DNA of 64,000 nt from Peptococcaceae bacterium BICA1-7. GTDB taxonomy: Bacteria; Bacillota; Desulfotomaculia; Desulfotomaculales; Desulfocucumaceae. The position numbers were made by a program, and so were the translations under genes. The stretch is from assembly GCA_000802095.1 (NCBI GenBank), contig JUEB01000023.1, forward strand, positions 1-64,000, written 5' to 3'. Shown here in pieces: positions 1-9,900 of this stretch. Numbering within the stretch: the first letter of the stretch is position 1; every line of letters begins with the position of its first letter. A model generated the notes under the pieces. The model had not been told where the DNA came from. It worked only from the letters and a program-made list of their open reading frames with translations, and made no database searches.

Positions 1-699
1 CAGGGCGGTGACGGCCTTCACCAGGGCGGCGTCGGTTACCTCGGGCCTCAGGGGAACCTCCCTGACCTTGCCGCCCTTGCCGGTTACCGTCAGGCTTCCG
101 GTGAGGAGGTCGAGGTTCCTCAGGCGTATGCCGCAAAGCTCGCTGACCCGGACGCCGGTGTACAGCAGCGCCATGACGATGGCCCTGTCCCTGGGGCTGA
201 CCCCGCCGCCCCGGACGAAGTGGAGCAGCCTCTCGATCTGCCCCTCGGTGTACACCTCCACCTGCCTTTCGCTCCCCGAGGCCACCCTGACCCTGTCCCT
301 GCGGGGGTCCACCACGGTCTCCTCCATGAGGCCAGTGGCTACGAGGTGCCTGTTGAAGCTGGCCAGGCTGTTGACCTTCTTGTTGACTGTGGCGGCCTCG
401 TAGCCCCTCTCCAGCAGGTGGTTCCTGAAGCCGGTGATGTGGGACCTTTTGATCTGTCCGGTGAATCCCTCGCCCACGTCACTGAGGTGGGCCAGAAATC
501 CGGCAACGTCTCCGGCGTAGCTTTCGATGGTCTTTGGGCTTTTGCCGTCCTCGGCCAGGTGGCGGCGGAAGGCGTCGACGTATTCCTCCGGTGTTAACGG
601 ATTCTCCGCTGTAGTCCCTGTGGGCAATCTTTTGGGAGGGGGGATTACGAGGGTATGGACAGTCCCGCTCCGGTGCCCCTGCGGGCAAATTTTTTGCAC
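1..699 (-). CDS. tyrosine recombinase, copy A (partial, runs off window)
   Basis: The reading frame is open from a GTG at 699 to the window edge, about 233 codons. GTG is preferred over the in-frame ATG at 723 because an AAAGGAGG ribosome binding site lies between the two. The protein has a SAM-like N-terminal core-binding domain (KTIESYAGDVAGFLAHL region) and the start of the catalytic domain with the GVRVSEL arginine motif and the GKGGK beta-hairpin lysine, as in XerC/XerD-type recombinases. The HxxR and tyrosine motifs would lie beyond the edge. It matches copy B (2660-3358) almost base for base, apart from a diverged patch at about 557-680. It follows an immunity-like gene, as copy B does. 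Whether it continues as a normal recombinase or as the IS110 chimera cannot be seen. Confidence 0.8.
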   Translation of the reverse strand, partial: MQKICPQGHRSGTVHTLVIPPPKRLPTGTTAENPLTPEEYVDAFRRHLAEDGKSPKTIESYAGDVAGFLAHLSDVGEGFTGQIKRSHITGFRNHLLERGYEAATVNKKVNSLASFNRHLVATGLMEETVVDPRRDRVRVASGSERQVEVYTEGQIERLLHFVRGGGVSPRDRAIVMALLYTGVRVSELCGIRLRNLDLLTGSLTVTGKGGKVREVPLRPEVTDAALVKAVTAL

Positions 700-723
700 T
701 GTGGTTTCCTCCTTTCCGGGCAT

Positions 724-756
724 GGAAAAAGGCCAACGGTTTGGTTTCCGTTGGCC
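724..756 (-). terminator. terminator-like hairpin in recombinase A leader
   Basis: Positions 731-739 and 748-756 form a perfect 9-bp stem (GGCCAACGG / CCGTTGGCC) with an 8-nt loop. On the minus strand it is followed by TTTTT, and the ribosome binding site and GTG of the recombinase come just after. The position suggests an intrinsic terminator ending the upstream immunity transcript, or an attenuator of the recombinase. The same structure is present at copy B. Confidence 0.6.
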
Positions 757-912
757 TTGGTTTTTGGCTTGCTGCATTATTGAAATTATGCGGTCAGTTT
801 CGTGTTTTAGAAATATTGTGATTCTTGGAATCTTACGGTTCCATCAACAACCGTAGTAATTTTGCAGCCATTAATATGTATTTTTGCAGTGATTTCAGTG
901 ATATTCTTTATC

Positions 913-1512
913 TTATCTTTTCTTGCTAAAGCTTTTGGCATATTCTAATTTTTTTATCTGTGTTGTGTTTAAATGCTGTTTAATAGGCTCGTAAAGCTCT
1001 ATGACTTTACTGAAATCCTTTCTTTTCCAAGCATCATTTGCTCTATTCTCCGTTATCTTTAACATTTCTTCTGTATAAGCAGTCTGTTGTCTCTGCAATT
1101 TCATTTCTGAAATTTTTTTGTAATACTGGTATTGTCCCGCGAGCGCTTCTTTTCCGTGTATCCTTAATAGTTTGGCTAGCTCCCCAACAGCCTTAGATAT
1201 ACTTCTTGGGTTACTTGCTTGATAAAAGGGCAAAACCTTCTCACTACTTGCAGAATTCTCTATGATGTCTTTGATCCCAATTCTCAGTTTGTTTTGGTAA
1301 TCCTCCGGTATTAGCCCAATTTCCACATAAACCTCATAAGAGATTTTCTCATGATAGATATTTAAATAAACTTTATCGGTTTGGAATTTTACACAATATG
1401 GGTCTGAAAAGACGCAACGATATCCGTAGTCACTTATGAGATATTCAAAGTGCCTCTTTACTTCTTCTTGAAAGCCAAGTAAATTCCTTTCTGTAACATC
1501 AATAGTACCCAT
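913..1512 (-). CDS. probable immunity protein (second RHS cassette)
   Basis: This is a 199-residue soluble protein that I cannot place in a named family. It has an N-terminal alpha/beta part (a segment around FEYLISDYGYRCVF and VYLNIYHEKISYEV that resembles small immunity-type folds) and a lysine-rich helical C-terminus with TPR-like character. It starts 11 bases after the orphan RHS toxin tip ends at 1524, which is the usual place for the immunity gene of a polymorphic toxin. It is AT-richer than the recombinase and IS110 sequences around it, as transferred toxin-immunity cassettes often are. The immunity role is inferred from position only. Confidence 0.55.
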   Translation of the reverse strand: MGTIDVTERNLLGFQEEVKRHFEYLISDYGYRCVFSDPYCVKFQTDKVYLNIYHEKISYEVYVEIGLIPEDYQNKLRIGIKDIIENSASSEKVLPFYQASNPRSISKAVGELAKLLRIHGKEALAGQYQYYKKISEMKLQRQQTAYTEEMLKITENRANDAWKRKDFSKVIELYEPIKQHLNTTQIKKLEYAKSFSKKR

Positions 1513-1523
1513 TATCTCTCTCC

Positions 1524-1882
1524 TTATCTACCAGGTGGATACCAATAACCATCTGAGTATTTCCAGCCATGATTTTTTAGTAGATTTCGTTCTGCCCCCA
1601 AAAAACCAACATTATCCATGGGATATGGTGAAACATCTTTAATTGGGTTTCCTCTTTTGATAATCTCACGCAGCACACCTGAATTCTGCTTCCAATTGGC
1701 CTTTGGGCTTCCTAGATCTGGTAATAAGTCTGCAACTCTAAATTCCCCTGAACTTATGGCTCCCGGTTTATTTAGGTCACTCATTTTTCCTATTACCGCT
1801 GTCTCAGCTTTACTCGCCCCCTTAGGTGAGAAACTGTCGTCACCTTTTGGGGTGGCAACCGTTTCCAGTTGCCACCACCATT
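1524..1882 (-). pseudogene. orphan C-terminal toxin tip of an RHS/WapA-type protein
   Basis: The last roughly 110 codons read as a domain common at the C-terminus of RHS proteins, with recognisable blocks ANWKQNSGVLREII, GNPIKDVS and FLGAERNLLKNHGW. No ribosome binding site or sensible start is visible: the frame simply emerges from the end of the IS110 transposase gene just upstream, with a W-W-W stretch across the junction. I read it as a displaced toxin tip that has lost its RHS carrier. Its presumed immunity gene (913-1512) follows directly. The biochemical activity of this tip family is not something I can name. Confidence 0.6.
1851..1876. repeat. 9-bp inverted repeat at the IS110 right end
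   Basis: GGTGGCAAC (1851-1859) and GTTGCCACC (1868-1876) form a perfect 9-bp stem with an 8-nt loop, starting about ten bases beyond the stop codon of the transposase half. It has no T-run, so it is more likely an element-end structure than a terminator. It also marks the approximate junction between the mobile sequence and the orphan toxin tip. Confidence 0.5.
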
Positions 1883-1885
1883 TTA

Positions 1886-3358
1886 TCACACCGCCTTCTG
1901 TTCTGGTAGGGTGGGCATGACGTACGCCGTCTTGTGCTTCATCATCCCGTAGATGATGTTGACCAGCCTTCTCATGACGCACACCAGGGCCTGGACCTTG
2001 GTCTTGCCCTCCCTGATTTTCCGCTGGTAGTAGTCGAGAAACACCGGGTTGCGGGGTATCCCCGACCCCTTGGACACCTGCACCTGCTGGATGGCCAGGA
2101 AGTAGAAGATGCCGTGGAGCTCCCTGTTGCCCTGCTTGCTTTTCTGATCCTTCCCCTTGCCTGCGGAGCTGAACTTTATGGGAGCGATGCCCGCGAACCT
2201 GGCCAGCTTGTCGGCACTGGAGAATCTCGATATGTCGCCAATCTGGGAGACCAGGGCGCAGGCCGTGACGGTGTCAATCCCCGGCATTGTGTCGAGCCTG
2301 TACCCCAGCAGGTCCACGGTCCTCTTCAGCTCTTTTTCCACCTCTCCGATTTCCTTTTTCTTGAACCTGACGTCCCTGACGATGCTCCTGACGATGAAGT
2401 CCCTGGCCTCCTGGTACTCCCTTTTCGTCTCTCCGTCCTTTTCAACGAGGGCCAGTATCTTTTTGGCCTTGTTGGTGGAGCAGGCGTTGTGGCTGTGGCT
2501 TCTGAGTAGCACCGCCAGATCCTCAACCAATGTGTCGGACAGCAGGTGGGGGGAGGGGTACTCCTCCCAGAAGGCCAGGGCGGTGTTGCCGTCCACGTCG
2601 GAGAAGAACTTGCGGTAGCTGGGGTAGTGGTGGGCCAGTTGGTTGTGCAGTTGGTTAACCAGGGCGGTGACGGCCTTCACCAGGGCGGCGTCGGTTACCT
2701 CGGGCCTCAGGGGAACCTCCCTGACCTTGCCGCCCTTGCCGGTTACCGTCAGGCTTCCGGTGAGGAGGTCGAGGTTCCTCAGGCGTATGCCGCAAAGCTC
2801 GCTGACCCGGACGCCGGTGTACAGCAGCGCCATGACGATGGCCCTGTCCCTGGGGCTGACCCCGCCGCCCCGGACGAAGTGGAGCAGCCTCTCGATCTGC
2901 CCCTCGGTGTACACCTCCACCTGCCTTTCGCTCCCCGAGGCCACCCTGACCCTGTCCCTGCGGGGGTCCACCACGGTCTCCTCCATGAGGCCAGTGGCTA
3001 CGAGGTGCCTGTTGAAGCTGGCCAGGCTGTTGACCTTCTTGTTGACTGTGGCGGCCTCGTAGCCCCTCTCCAGCAGGTGGTTCCTGAAGCCGGTGATGTG
3101 GGACCTTTTGATCTGTCCGGTGAATCCCTCGCCCACGTCACTGAGGTGGGCCAGAAATCCGGCAACGTCTCCGGCGTAGCTTTCGATGGTCTTTGGGCTT
3201 TTGCCGTCCTCGGCAAGGCGGCGGCGGAAGCTCTCCACGTATTCCTCCGGGGCTGCCGGAGTCTCCGCTGTTGTTCCTGTGGGCAGTCTTTTTGGAGGGG
3301 GGATTACGAGGGTATGGACAGCCCCGCTCCGGTGCCCCTGCGGGCAAATTTTTTGCAC
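1886..3358 (-). CDS. in-frame chimera: tyrosine recombinase N-half / IS110 transposase C-half
   Basis: This is one uninterrupted frame. GTG at 3358 is chosen because AAAGGAGG lies 8 bases upstream; an ATG at 3382 would put that site inside the gene. Counting from the ATG frame, residues to about 235 are a tyrosine recombinase, with a core-binding domain, the GVRVSEL arginine and the GKGGK lysine. The HxxR and tyrosine motifs are missing. From about residue 241 the sequence is the second half of an IS110 transposase: LHNQLAHHYPSYRKFF, the MPGIDTVTACALVSQIG helix-hairpin-helix, and the GIAPIKFSSAGKGKD to KQGNRELH block that holds the catalytic serine of this family. The RuvC-like DEDD domain of IS110 is absent. 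Neither half keeps a complete active site, so it is probably a deletion fusion. A new function is possible but not shown. Confidence 0.8.
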   Translation of the reverse strand: MQKICPQGHRSGAVHTLVIPPPKRLPTGTTAETPAAPEEYVESFRRRLAEDGKSPKTIESYAGDVAGFLAHLSDVGEGFTGQIKRSHITGFRNHLLERGYEAATVNKKVNSLASFNRHLVATGLMEETVVDPRRDRVRVASGSERQVEVYTEGQIERLLHFVRGGGVSPRDRAIVMALLYTGVRVSELCGIRLRNLDLLTGSLTVTGKGGKVREVPLRPEVTDAALVKAVTALVNQLHNQLAHHYPSYRKFFSDVDGNTALAFWEEYPSPHLLSDTLVEDLAVLLRSHSHNACSTNKAKKILALVEKDGETKREYQEARDFIVRSIVRDVRFKKKEIGEVEKELKRTVDLLGYRLDTMPGIDTVTACALVSQIGDISRFSSADKLARFAGIAPIKFSSAGKGKDQKSKQGNRELHGIFYFLAIQQVQVSKGSGIPRNPVFLDYYQRKIREGKTKVQALVCVMRRLVNIIYGMMKHKTAYVMPTLPEQKAV

Positions 3359-3419
3359 TGTGGTTTCCTCCTTTCCGGGCATGGAAAAAGGCCAACGGTT
3401 TGGTTTCCGTTGGCCCTGG
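2660..3419. repeat. direct repeat, recombinase copy B versus copy A
   Basis: This stretch repeats 1-760 at a constant offset of 2659 bases. The first 556 bases are essentially identical, about 120 bases around 3216-3340 are diverged, and the leader with its hairpin is again nearly identical. Upstream of the hairpin similarity fades, with short shared blocks near 3440 and 3510. The patchy pattern suggests gene conversion between two copies. Confidence 0.8.
3383..3415 (-). terminator. terminator-like hairpin in recombinase B leader
   Basis: The same 9-bp stem as at copy A: GGCCAACGG (3390-3398) and CCGTTGGCC (3407-3415), followed on the minus strand by TTTTT and then the ribosome binding site. 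It would stop read-through from the RHS/immunity operon into the chimera unless relieved. Confidence 0.6.
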
Positions 3420-3555
3420 TTATTGCTTGCTGCAGAATTGTCATTATGCTGTCAGTTTTGAAGTTCCGAGTTAGACAGCTGAAGAATTCTTGCGCATCTG
3501 CCACCTCCCTCGGTAGTTTTGCAGTCAGTTTAATTTAGTTTTGAAGTAAGTTTTA

Positions 3556-3939
3556 CTAATCTGCAACATTGACCTCTATCATCTTACATGCTACTCTAAT
3601 GAATACCCCATCAATTAATTTTAGATTAACCTGACGCCATTCATCATCAATATTTTTTCGTCCTCCTCCAGGCAGAGGCTGTTTTCCGTACAATGTTTTT
3701 ACAGTTTGAAGAGATTCATTTATTAAATCTCCTTTTTCATCTATCTTAATACTTTCAATAGTAGCCTCATCCCAATGACCAATAATATTTAGACCAATAT
3801 AATCTTTACAGCATATATAAAGAGAATTTTTATCCTCACTGTCGATAATCTTAATGCAAACCTTACCAAAATCCATTTCAATTTTTTCTAGTTGCCAATC
3901 TGCCCAACTACTATTGTTAATTTTCTCAACAAATCTCAT
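3556..3939 (-). CDS. probable immunity protein for the RHS toxin
   Basis: This 127-residue soluble protein has a clear ribosome binding site (AAGGAGGG, 6 bases before ATG). It begins 18 bases after the RHS gene stops, so the two are co-transcribed. It is rich in beta-strand-like segments (IEMDFGKVCIKIID, LNIIGHWDEATIESIKI), as seen in many small immunity proteins, but I do not recognise a named family. It has no signal peptide, which fits a cytoplasmic protein that neutralises the cognate toxin in the producer and its siblings. The role is inferred from position. Confidence 0.6.
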   Translation of the reverse strand: MRFVEKINNSSWADWQLEKIEMDFGKVCIKIIDSEDKNSLYICCKDYIGLNIIGHWDEATIESIKIDEKGDLINESLQTVKTLYGKQPLPGGGRKNIDDEWRQVNLKLIDGVFIRVACKMIEVNVAD

Positions 3940-3957
3940 ATATTCCCTCCTTGTTTA

Positions 3958-6900
3958 TTATGGCAACCACAATTCGTCATCGAAGAATGACTGAGGTATA
4001 GTTGTTTTGTCACTACCCCATGGTCCTGAGGTAACATTTTTTCTTCTTTCAATATGAATGTGGTCAACCGAATGATCAGGATTTTTGGGTCCAATATAAT
4101 TAGGATCTTCAGGATGAGCTTTTTCCATTCTTACCCTTAGAGGACCTTTACTGTCATTTCCATAGTATTTTCCACCTTGCTGCGTCATTTTCTTTAAATT
4201 CTCTTGCAATGCGCCCTTTGTTGCTGGCAAGACCTCTCCATGTGGAGTTACAATGAAATCAGCTTTACCCGCCCCCTCTTTACCCACAATAAATTCAAGA
4301 GCATCTAAAGTTACTTTTTTACCTAATATTCGCTGGCCCAAATAACCACTGACTCCTGCTGGCGGTCCTGCAGATATGTATATTTGAGCATCTAATTCAT
4401 TTGGCGATACAAAGTTTATTACTGGCCCAATTACTGGTGCATTTTTCGCTTCTTCCACGAAGTTCTTTGTTGCACCCGGCGCTTCATTAATAAAAATTAC
4501 AACACCGTACTTAGCTTCATTCACCGCTTGATTCCAGTCGATATTGTTCAAACCTCTACGAGCACTGTCGACACCTTCATTAAGACCATCCCAGAAATTG
4601 ATTGCTACCAATACTCCGGGAGGTCTCTCAGACTTAGGACAATCCTCTACCCAACGTAGCCCCAGCGGATCCACATACCTCAACGGGTTATTCAGCACAT
4701 ACGGATACGGGTTCAGCGTTCCCGGCTGAGTCAGGTTTCCGGCCCAGGGGTCCTGGGAGATGAACCTGCCTACCTCAGGCTGGTAGTACCTGGCCTGGGC
4801 GTAGTACAGCTCGGCGAAGTGGTCGTAGGTGTAGCCGGTGTAAGCTATGGCGTTGTCGGGGCCGGACCAGTTGGGGTCCAGCTTTACCGCTCCCAGAGGA
4901 CGGCCGAATTCGTCGTAGTTGTAGTGGGCCGAGGTCTTGCCGCTGCTGCCGATGACCTTGTTTACTGTACCCAGGTCGTCGTGCTGGTAGTACAGGGTGT
5001 CCCACTGATCCACGTAGGCCGTTTCGGTCCCGGAGGGTATCCAGCCGTTGTCGTGGTCATCCAGGGCTATGAAGTCCGTGCTAATCAGTTCCAGGCCGTA
5101 GGTGTAGCGCTGGATCTGGCTGTGCTCTCCGTAGCTCATGAGCAGGTTGTCGTAAGCTTTTGTGTAGTCCACCACGTTGTGCTGGGCCATATAGTGCCGG
5201 TTGAACTGCTGGCCCCAGCCGGGCTTCGGGTTGCCTGCGTGTGACGGCGGCCCGGGATTTTTGTTCTTCAATTCCTGCACGAACTCCGGCGGGCCGCCGG
5301 GTCCCGGCGGGAACTCCGGACGGTTGTTGTTTTCGGCCCCGTGGTTGAGGTCGGTAATTACCTGTATCCTCCTGCCCAGGCCGTCATAGGTGTAGGATGT
5401 TTTGTCCCCGAATTTGTTTATGGCCTCAATCAGCCGGTTGGCGGCATCAAAGGAATAGGTGTTGAATACCCTGTCACCGCTTCTTATTTCGGTAAGGTTG
5501 CCCCTGTTGTCGTAGCTGAGGTCTTTTACGTCCCCGTCGTGGTCCTTTATTCCGGTGAGCCTGTTCAGCGAGTCATACCTGTAATACTTTGCCCCGGTTT
5601 TATCCTGCTCACGCTCAACCATGGCCACCCGGTTGCCCAGGGTGTCGTAGTAATAGCTCCTGCCGCCGCCGTTAGCCTCGCTGACACTGACAAGCTGATT
5701 CAGGGCGTCGTAGGCAAATGTTTTTTCCTCGTTTTCCTCCAGTTCGTACTCATCGGTCTTACATTTCTGTACAGCGGTTTTATTTCCTGCCGGATCGTAT
5801 TCATACCGGAAAGAATCGGTTGTATTTCCCCCGGGGTCCCTTTGGGTGAGGGAGATAATGCGGTAAATATCATCATAGTCACGCACCGTTTTGGACCCGT
5901 TGGGCAGCTGCGTTTCCACCAGTCTGCCGGCGGGGTTGTAGAGGTAAGACGTTGTCCTGTTAAAAGCATCTGTAACACCGGTCAAACGGTCCAGCTGGTC
6001 AAATTGATAGGTTACCCTACTGTCGTCCGGGTAGGTTATGCTCTCTTTCTGCCCAGTGGCGGTCCAGGTGAACTGCTGCACCCGCCCGGCAAAGTCGGTG
6101 ACCTTCTTTATTCTTCCCAGGGGGTCCAGCTCAAAGCTGTTTGTGCCCAGCCAGTCGGTCATGCCGGTGACATAGCCCTGGGCGTTGTAATCCAGGCTGA
6201 CCTGCCTGCCATCGCCATATTGTATGCCGGTCAGCTGGTTGTTTAAATCATAATTAAGGGCTGTTGAGTAGCCGTCCCTGTCTTTTATCTCTACCAGGTT
6301 GCCGGCGGGGTCATAGCCGTATCCGGTAACGTGTCCTGCTGCGTCCTCCACCGCCACCAGCAGGTTGCGCCTGTCGTAGCGGTAGTAGGTGGGCTGGAGG
6401 ATAGTGCCCCCGTCCAGAAAATCTCCCGGGCCGTAAACGCCTTCACTCACGCTCTCGCCGGCATTTTCCGCTTCCTCCGGCACGTCTCTCTCTTCCGTAT
6501 CACCGCTGTCCTGCCCGCTTTCAGGTCCATAAACGTCATCCGTGACGGTTTCCCCTTCTTCCTCCCCGGGCAGGCCGTAAACTGCTCCGGTGACACTGGC
6601 CGTGTCGACCTCAATGGCTGCAAGGACTTCCGGGGTGATGGAACGGTACCGGCTCACGGCGGAAAGATTGCCTACCGCATCGTATTGGTATTCAGTATTG
6701 TTGCCCAAGGCGTCTATTACTTCCGTCAGCCGCTTCAGAGGGTCGTAGTGGTAAGAGGTGGTATTGCCGTTGAAGTCGGTTACGGATGCCACCTGTCCCC
6801 GGGGAGTGTACTCAAAGCTGCGGCTTTGGCCCAGGGCGTCGGTTATTCTATCTATTTGGCCCAGAGGGCTATAGTTATACGAGGTTCTGCTGCCCAGGGG

Positions 6901-9900
6901 ATCAACTGCTTCGGTCACCCTGCGGTTGCTATCGTAGCTCCAGCCATAGCGGTTCCCCTCGGGGTCCTCCCGGCCGGTAAGGTTGCCCACCGGGTCATAC
7001 TCCATCTGCCAGACCGCCCCGTTGGCCCGGGTGTGTGCCACAACCCTGTCCATCAGGTCGTAGGAATACTCCTCGGTGTTACCCAGTTCGTCGGTGACGC
7101 TAACCACCCTGCCGGCGTCATCGTAGCTGAATTTTTTACCAAAGCCCAGCGGGTCGGCTATCTCGGTAATCCTGCCCAGGATGTCGTAAGTATAGGCGGT
7201 TGTGTTCCCCAAAGGCTCTTTAACCGAAACCAGCCGGTTTAGCTCATCATAGCCGTATTCTGTAACCGCGCCCCGGGGGTTTGTCTCCCTTAGCAGGTTG
7301 TTGTTGGGGTCGTACTCATAACTTGTATCATTGCCCTCGGGGTCGGTGACGGTGGTGAGACGGTTCAGCTCATCGTAGCCGTAAACCGTCCGGCTGCCGT
7401 TGGCGTCGACAAAGGCGGTAACATTACCGCATTTATCATACTCATAGCGGGATACATTATTATTCGGGTCCACTACTTTTACTATCTGGTCCGCCCCGTT
7501 GTAATGATAGGTGGTGACATACCCCTCCTCGTCGGTGACCGTTTCTATCTTGCCATTGTCATCGTAGGTGTAGGTTTTACTATTATTCTCCGCATCGGTC
7601 ACCCGGGTGGCCATATTGTTGCCATCGTACCCCACTGCTGTGACGCTGCCCTCCGGATCGGTTACCCGCCTTACCCGGTTGGCGGCGTCGTAGTCGAAGT
7701 TGGTGGCGCTGTTCAGGGCATCCACCATTTCCCTGAGGTTGCCGGCCGTATCATATTCAAAGGAGGTTACGGCGCCGTCGGGCACGGTGATGGATTTAAC
7801 CATTCCCCTTTCGTCGTAGGAAATTTCCGTAGCCCTGCCCAGGGGGTCGGTGGTTTTCAGCAGGTTGCCGGCCTGGTCATATTCGTAAAGGTGCTGTTTG
7901 CCGTCCGGAAGTGTCATGGAAACAGGCTTATTCAAATCATTATAGGCAAATGCGGTGGCCCTGCCCGCCGGGTCGGTAGCCAGAGTGACATTTCCGCGCC
8001 CGTCGTACTGATAATTGTAGGTGTACCCCTTCTTATCCGTGCGGGACGTCACGTTATCATCGTCGTCATAGGTAAAGCTCTCTTCCTGTCCCAGGGCGTC
8101 AATACTCTTTACCATCCGGAATTTATCGTCGTAATGGTAAACAGTGGCCCTCCCCAACTGGTCGGTCAGGGTGGTTGTTTTGCCTCTGTCGTCGTAGTCA
8201 AACAGGGTCACTCCGCCCCGGGGGTCCGTTTGCTCAACCACTCTGCCCTTTTCGTCATATTTATTTATATAGCTGCCGTCTCCCCTGGGACTGCGGATAC
8301 GGGTCAGGTGGAATTTATCGTCATATTCGTAGGTTATTGTTTCCCCCTCGGGCCCGATGAAGGATGTCAGGTTTAAACTGCTGTCATAGCCATACTGAAC
8401 AGAACGGCCGCTCTGATCGGAAATACCGGTAATGTTACCCGCCTGGTTATAGTCAAGCGTCAGGCTTCCGCTTGCTGTTTTTATTTCTACCAGCTTCAGC
8501 CTGTCGTAAGTAAGCCCGGTACTGTTGCCGTTGGGGTCGGTGATTTCAACCAGAAAACCAGCCCGGTTGAAGGTGTAAACGGTATTATCAGGCATGGTCA
8601 GGGTGTATGTATCATTGGCGTGGCTCTCCAGCCTGTTATAAACGCCTGCGGGCGCCTGATAGTTGGTGGTGCCCCCTTCACGGGTATAATTCTCCCGGTG
8701 GCCATCGGCAAAGATTGCTTCAATTTCACCGCTGCGGTGTATAAGCAGCCGGTGCTCGAAATTGTGGTGCCAGTTCATTCCCAGCCGGCCCAGGTAACTG
8801 TCCCTGCTGTTATAGAAGCGGGCGAATTTTATGGGAAAGACTCCGGCCACTTCCAGGTCGGTGTGTTTGTGGATGTAGTTGCCGGTGGCAAGGTTTACCG
8901 GGTCTGCGCCAGCACCGTTGCAGCTGATATGTTCTGATCCCAGGAAAAACGCCTCTATCAGCGAGATCAGCCACTGGGGTATTTCCCTTAACACATTGGT
9001 TTGTGGATCGTGAATCAGCAGCCGCCAGTATTCCGTCAGAGCATATTCGTCGGTTTTGCTGTTGACCCCGGGCTGAATGCCGTTATCCCCGGCTATGTCA
9101 TGCAGCCTGTCGTAATCACCGCAAAACTGCTCGGCAATTGTCCCCAGGGTATCCCCTGGTTGGACGATATATTTTAGGAAGTCCAGCCTGCCTGATATTC
9201 TCTTTTCAACTAAAACCTTTATTTTTTTAGGCTTGCCATCCGAGCCTGTAACTGTTTTTTCTACCCAGATAAACCTGACAGCGGTTATTTCATAATAGGT
9301 TAATTCCGGTATCTGCACATCCAGGGTCCAAGTGGTGCCGCTTATGCTTGCCCGGCTTGTTTCTCCATTTACGGTAACCTCAACCCTGTCTACGTCCTCA
9401 TCAGAGTCCAGGGGCCCGTACACCACAAAGGTATCCCGGGTTTCATCACCGTTTGGCCCCTCAGCCTCCAGGTTGGGGGCTATGTTGATATCGCTGGTGG
9501 GGTGGCTGCTGACTATTACAGTGATGCTGGAGGGATATACTGACCAGTCCGGCTCGCCGGGGGTGGAAGGGGGCAGGGGCCTGGCTTCTATTTTATAGAG
9601 GCCGTCCTCCACCATGTTCCCGCCGTCGTCCTTTCCGTCCCACGTCTCGCTGTTTTCCACAAAGCCGCCGGGATATGTTTTGGCTGCTACCAGGGTCCTG
9701 ATTAGCTCATTCTTCTGGTTAAATATTTTTACCCAGGCGGTCTGCTGGTGTTCAAAATTCCACATTATCTCGATGGTTCCGCCTTCAGTGGGGTTGTAAA
9801 CAGACGGGTCTAATTTTATATATTTTACCGGGGGGCTGCCGCCCGCCTGATCCTGCGCCCAGACACTTGCGGCAATAAAGGTAGCAGTGACAAGCACTAC

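Noticed and set aside
2546-3538. A plus-strand open frame of 330 codons across the recombinase chimera
   Set aside because: It is the reverse complement of a GC-rich, strongly coding minus-strand gene, has no ribosome binding site, and its translation has the Val/Gly/Pro bias of an antisense shadow.
5341-8376. Long plus-strand frames inside the RHS gene
   Set aside because: The regular YD-repeat codons leave the opposite strand open in several frames. No start signals or recognisable domains.
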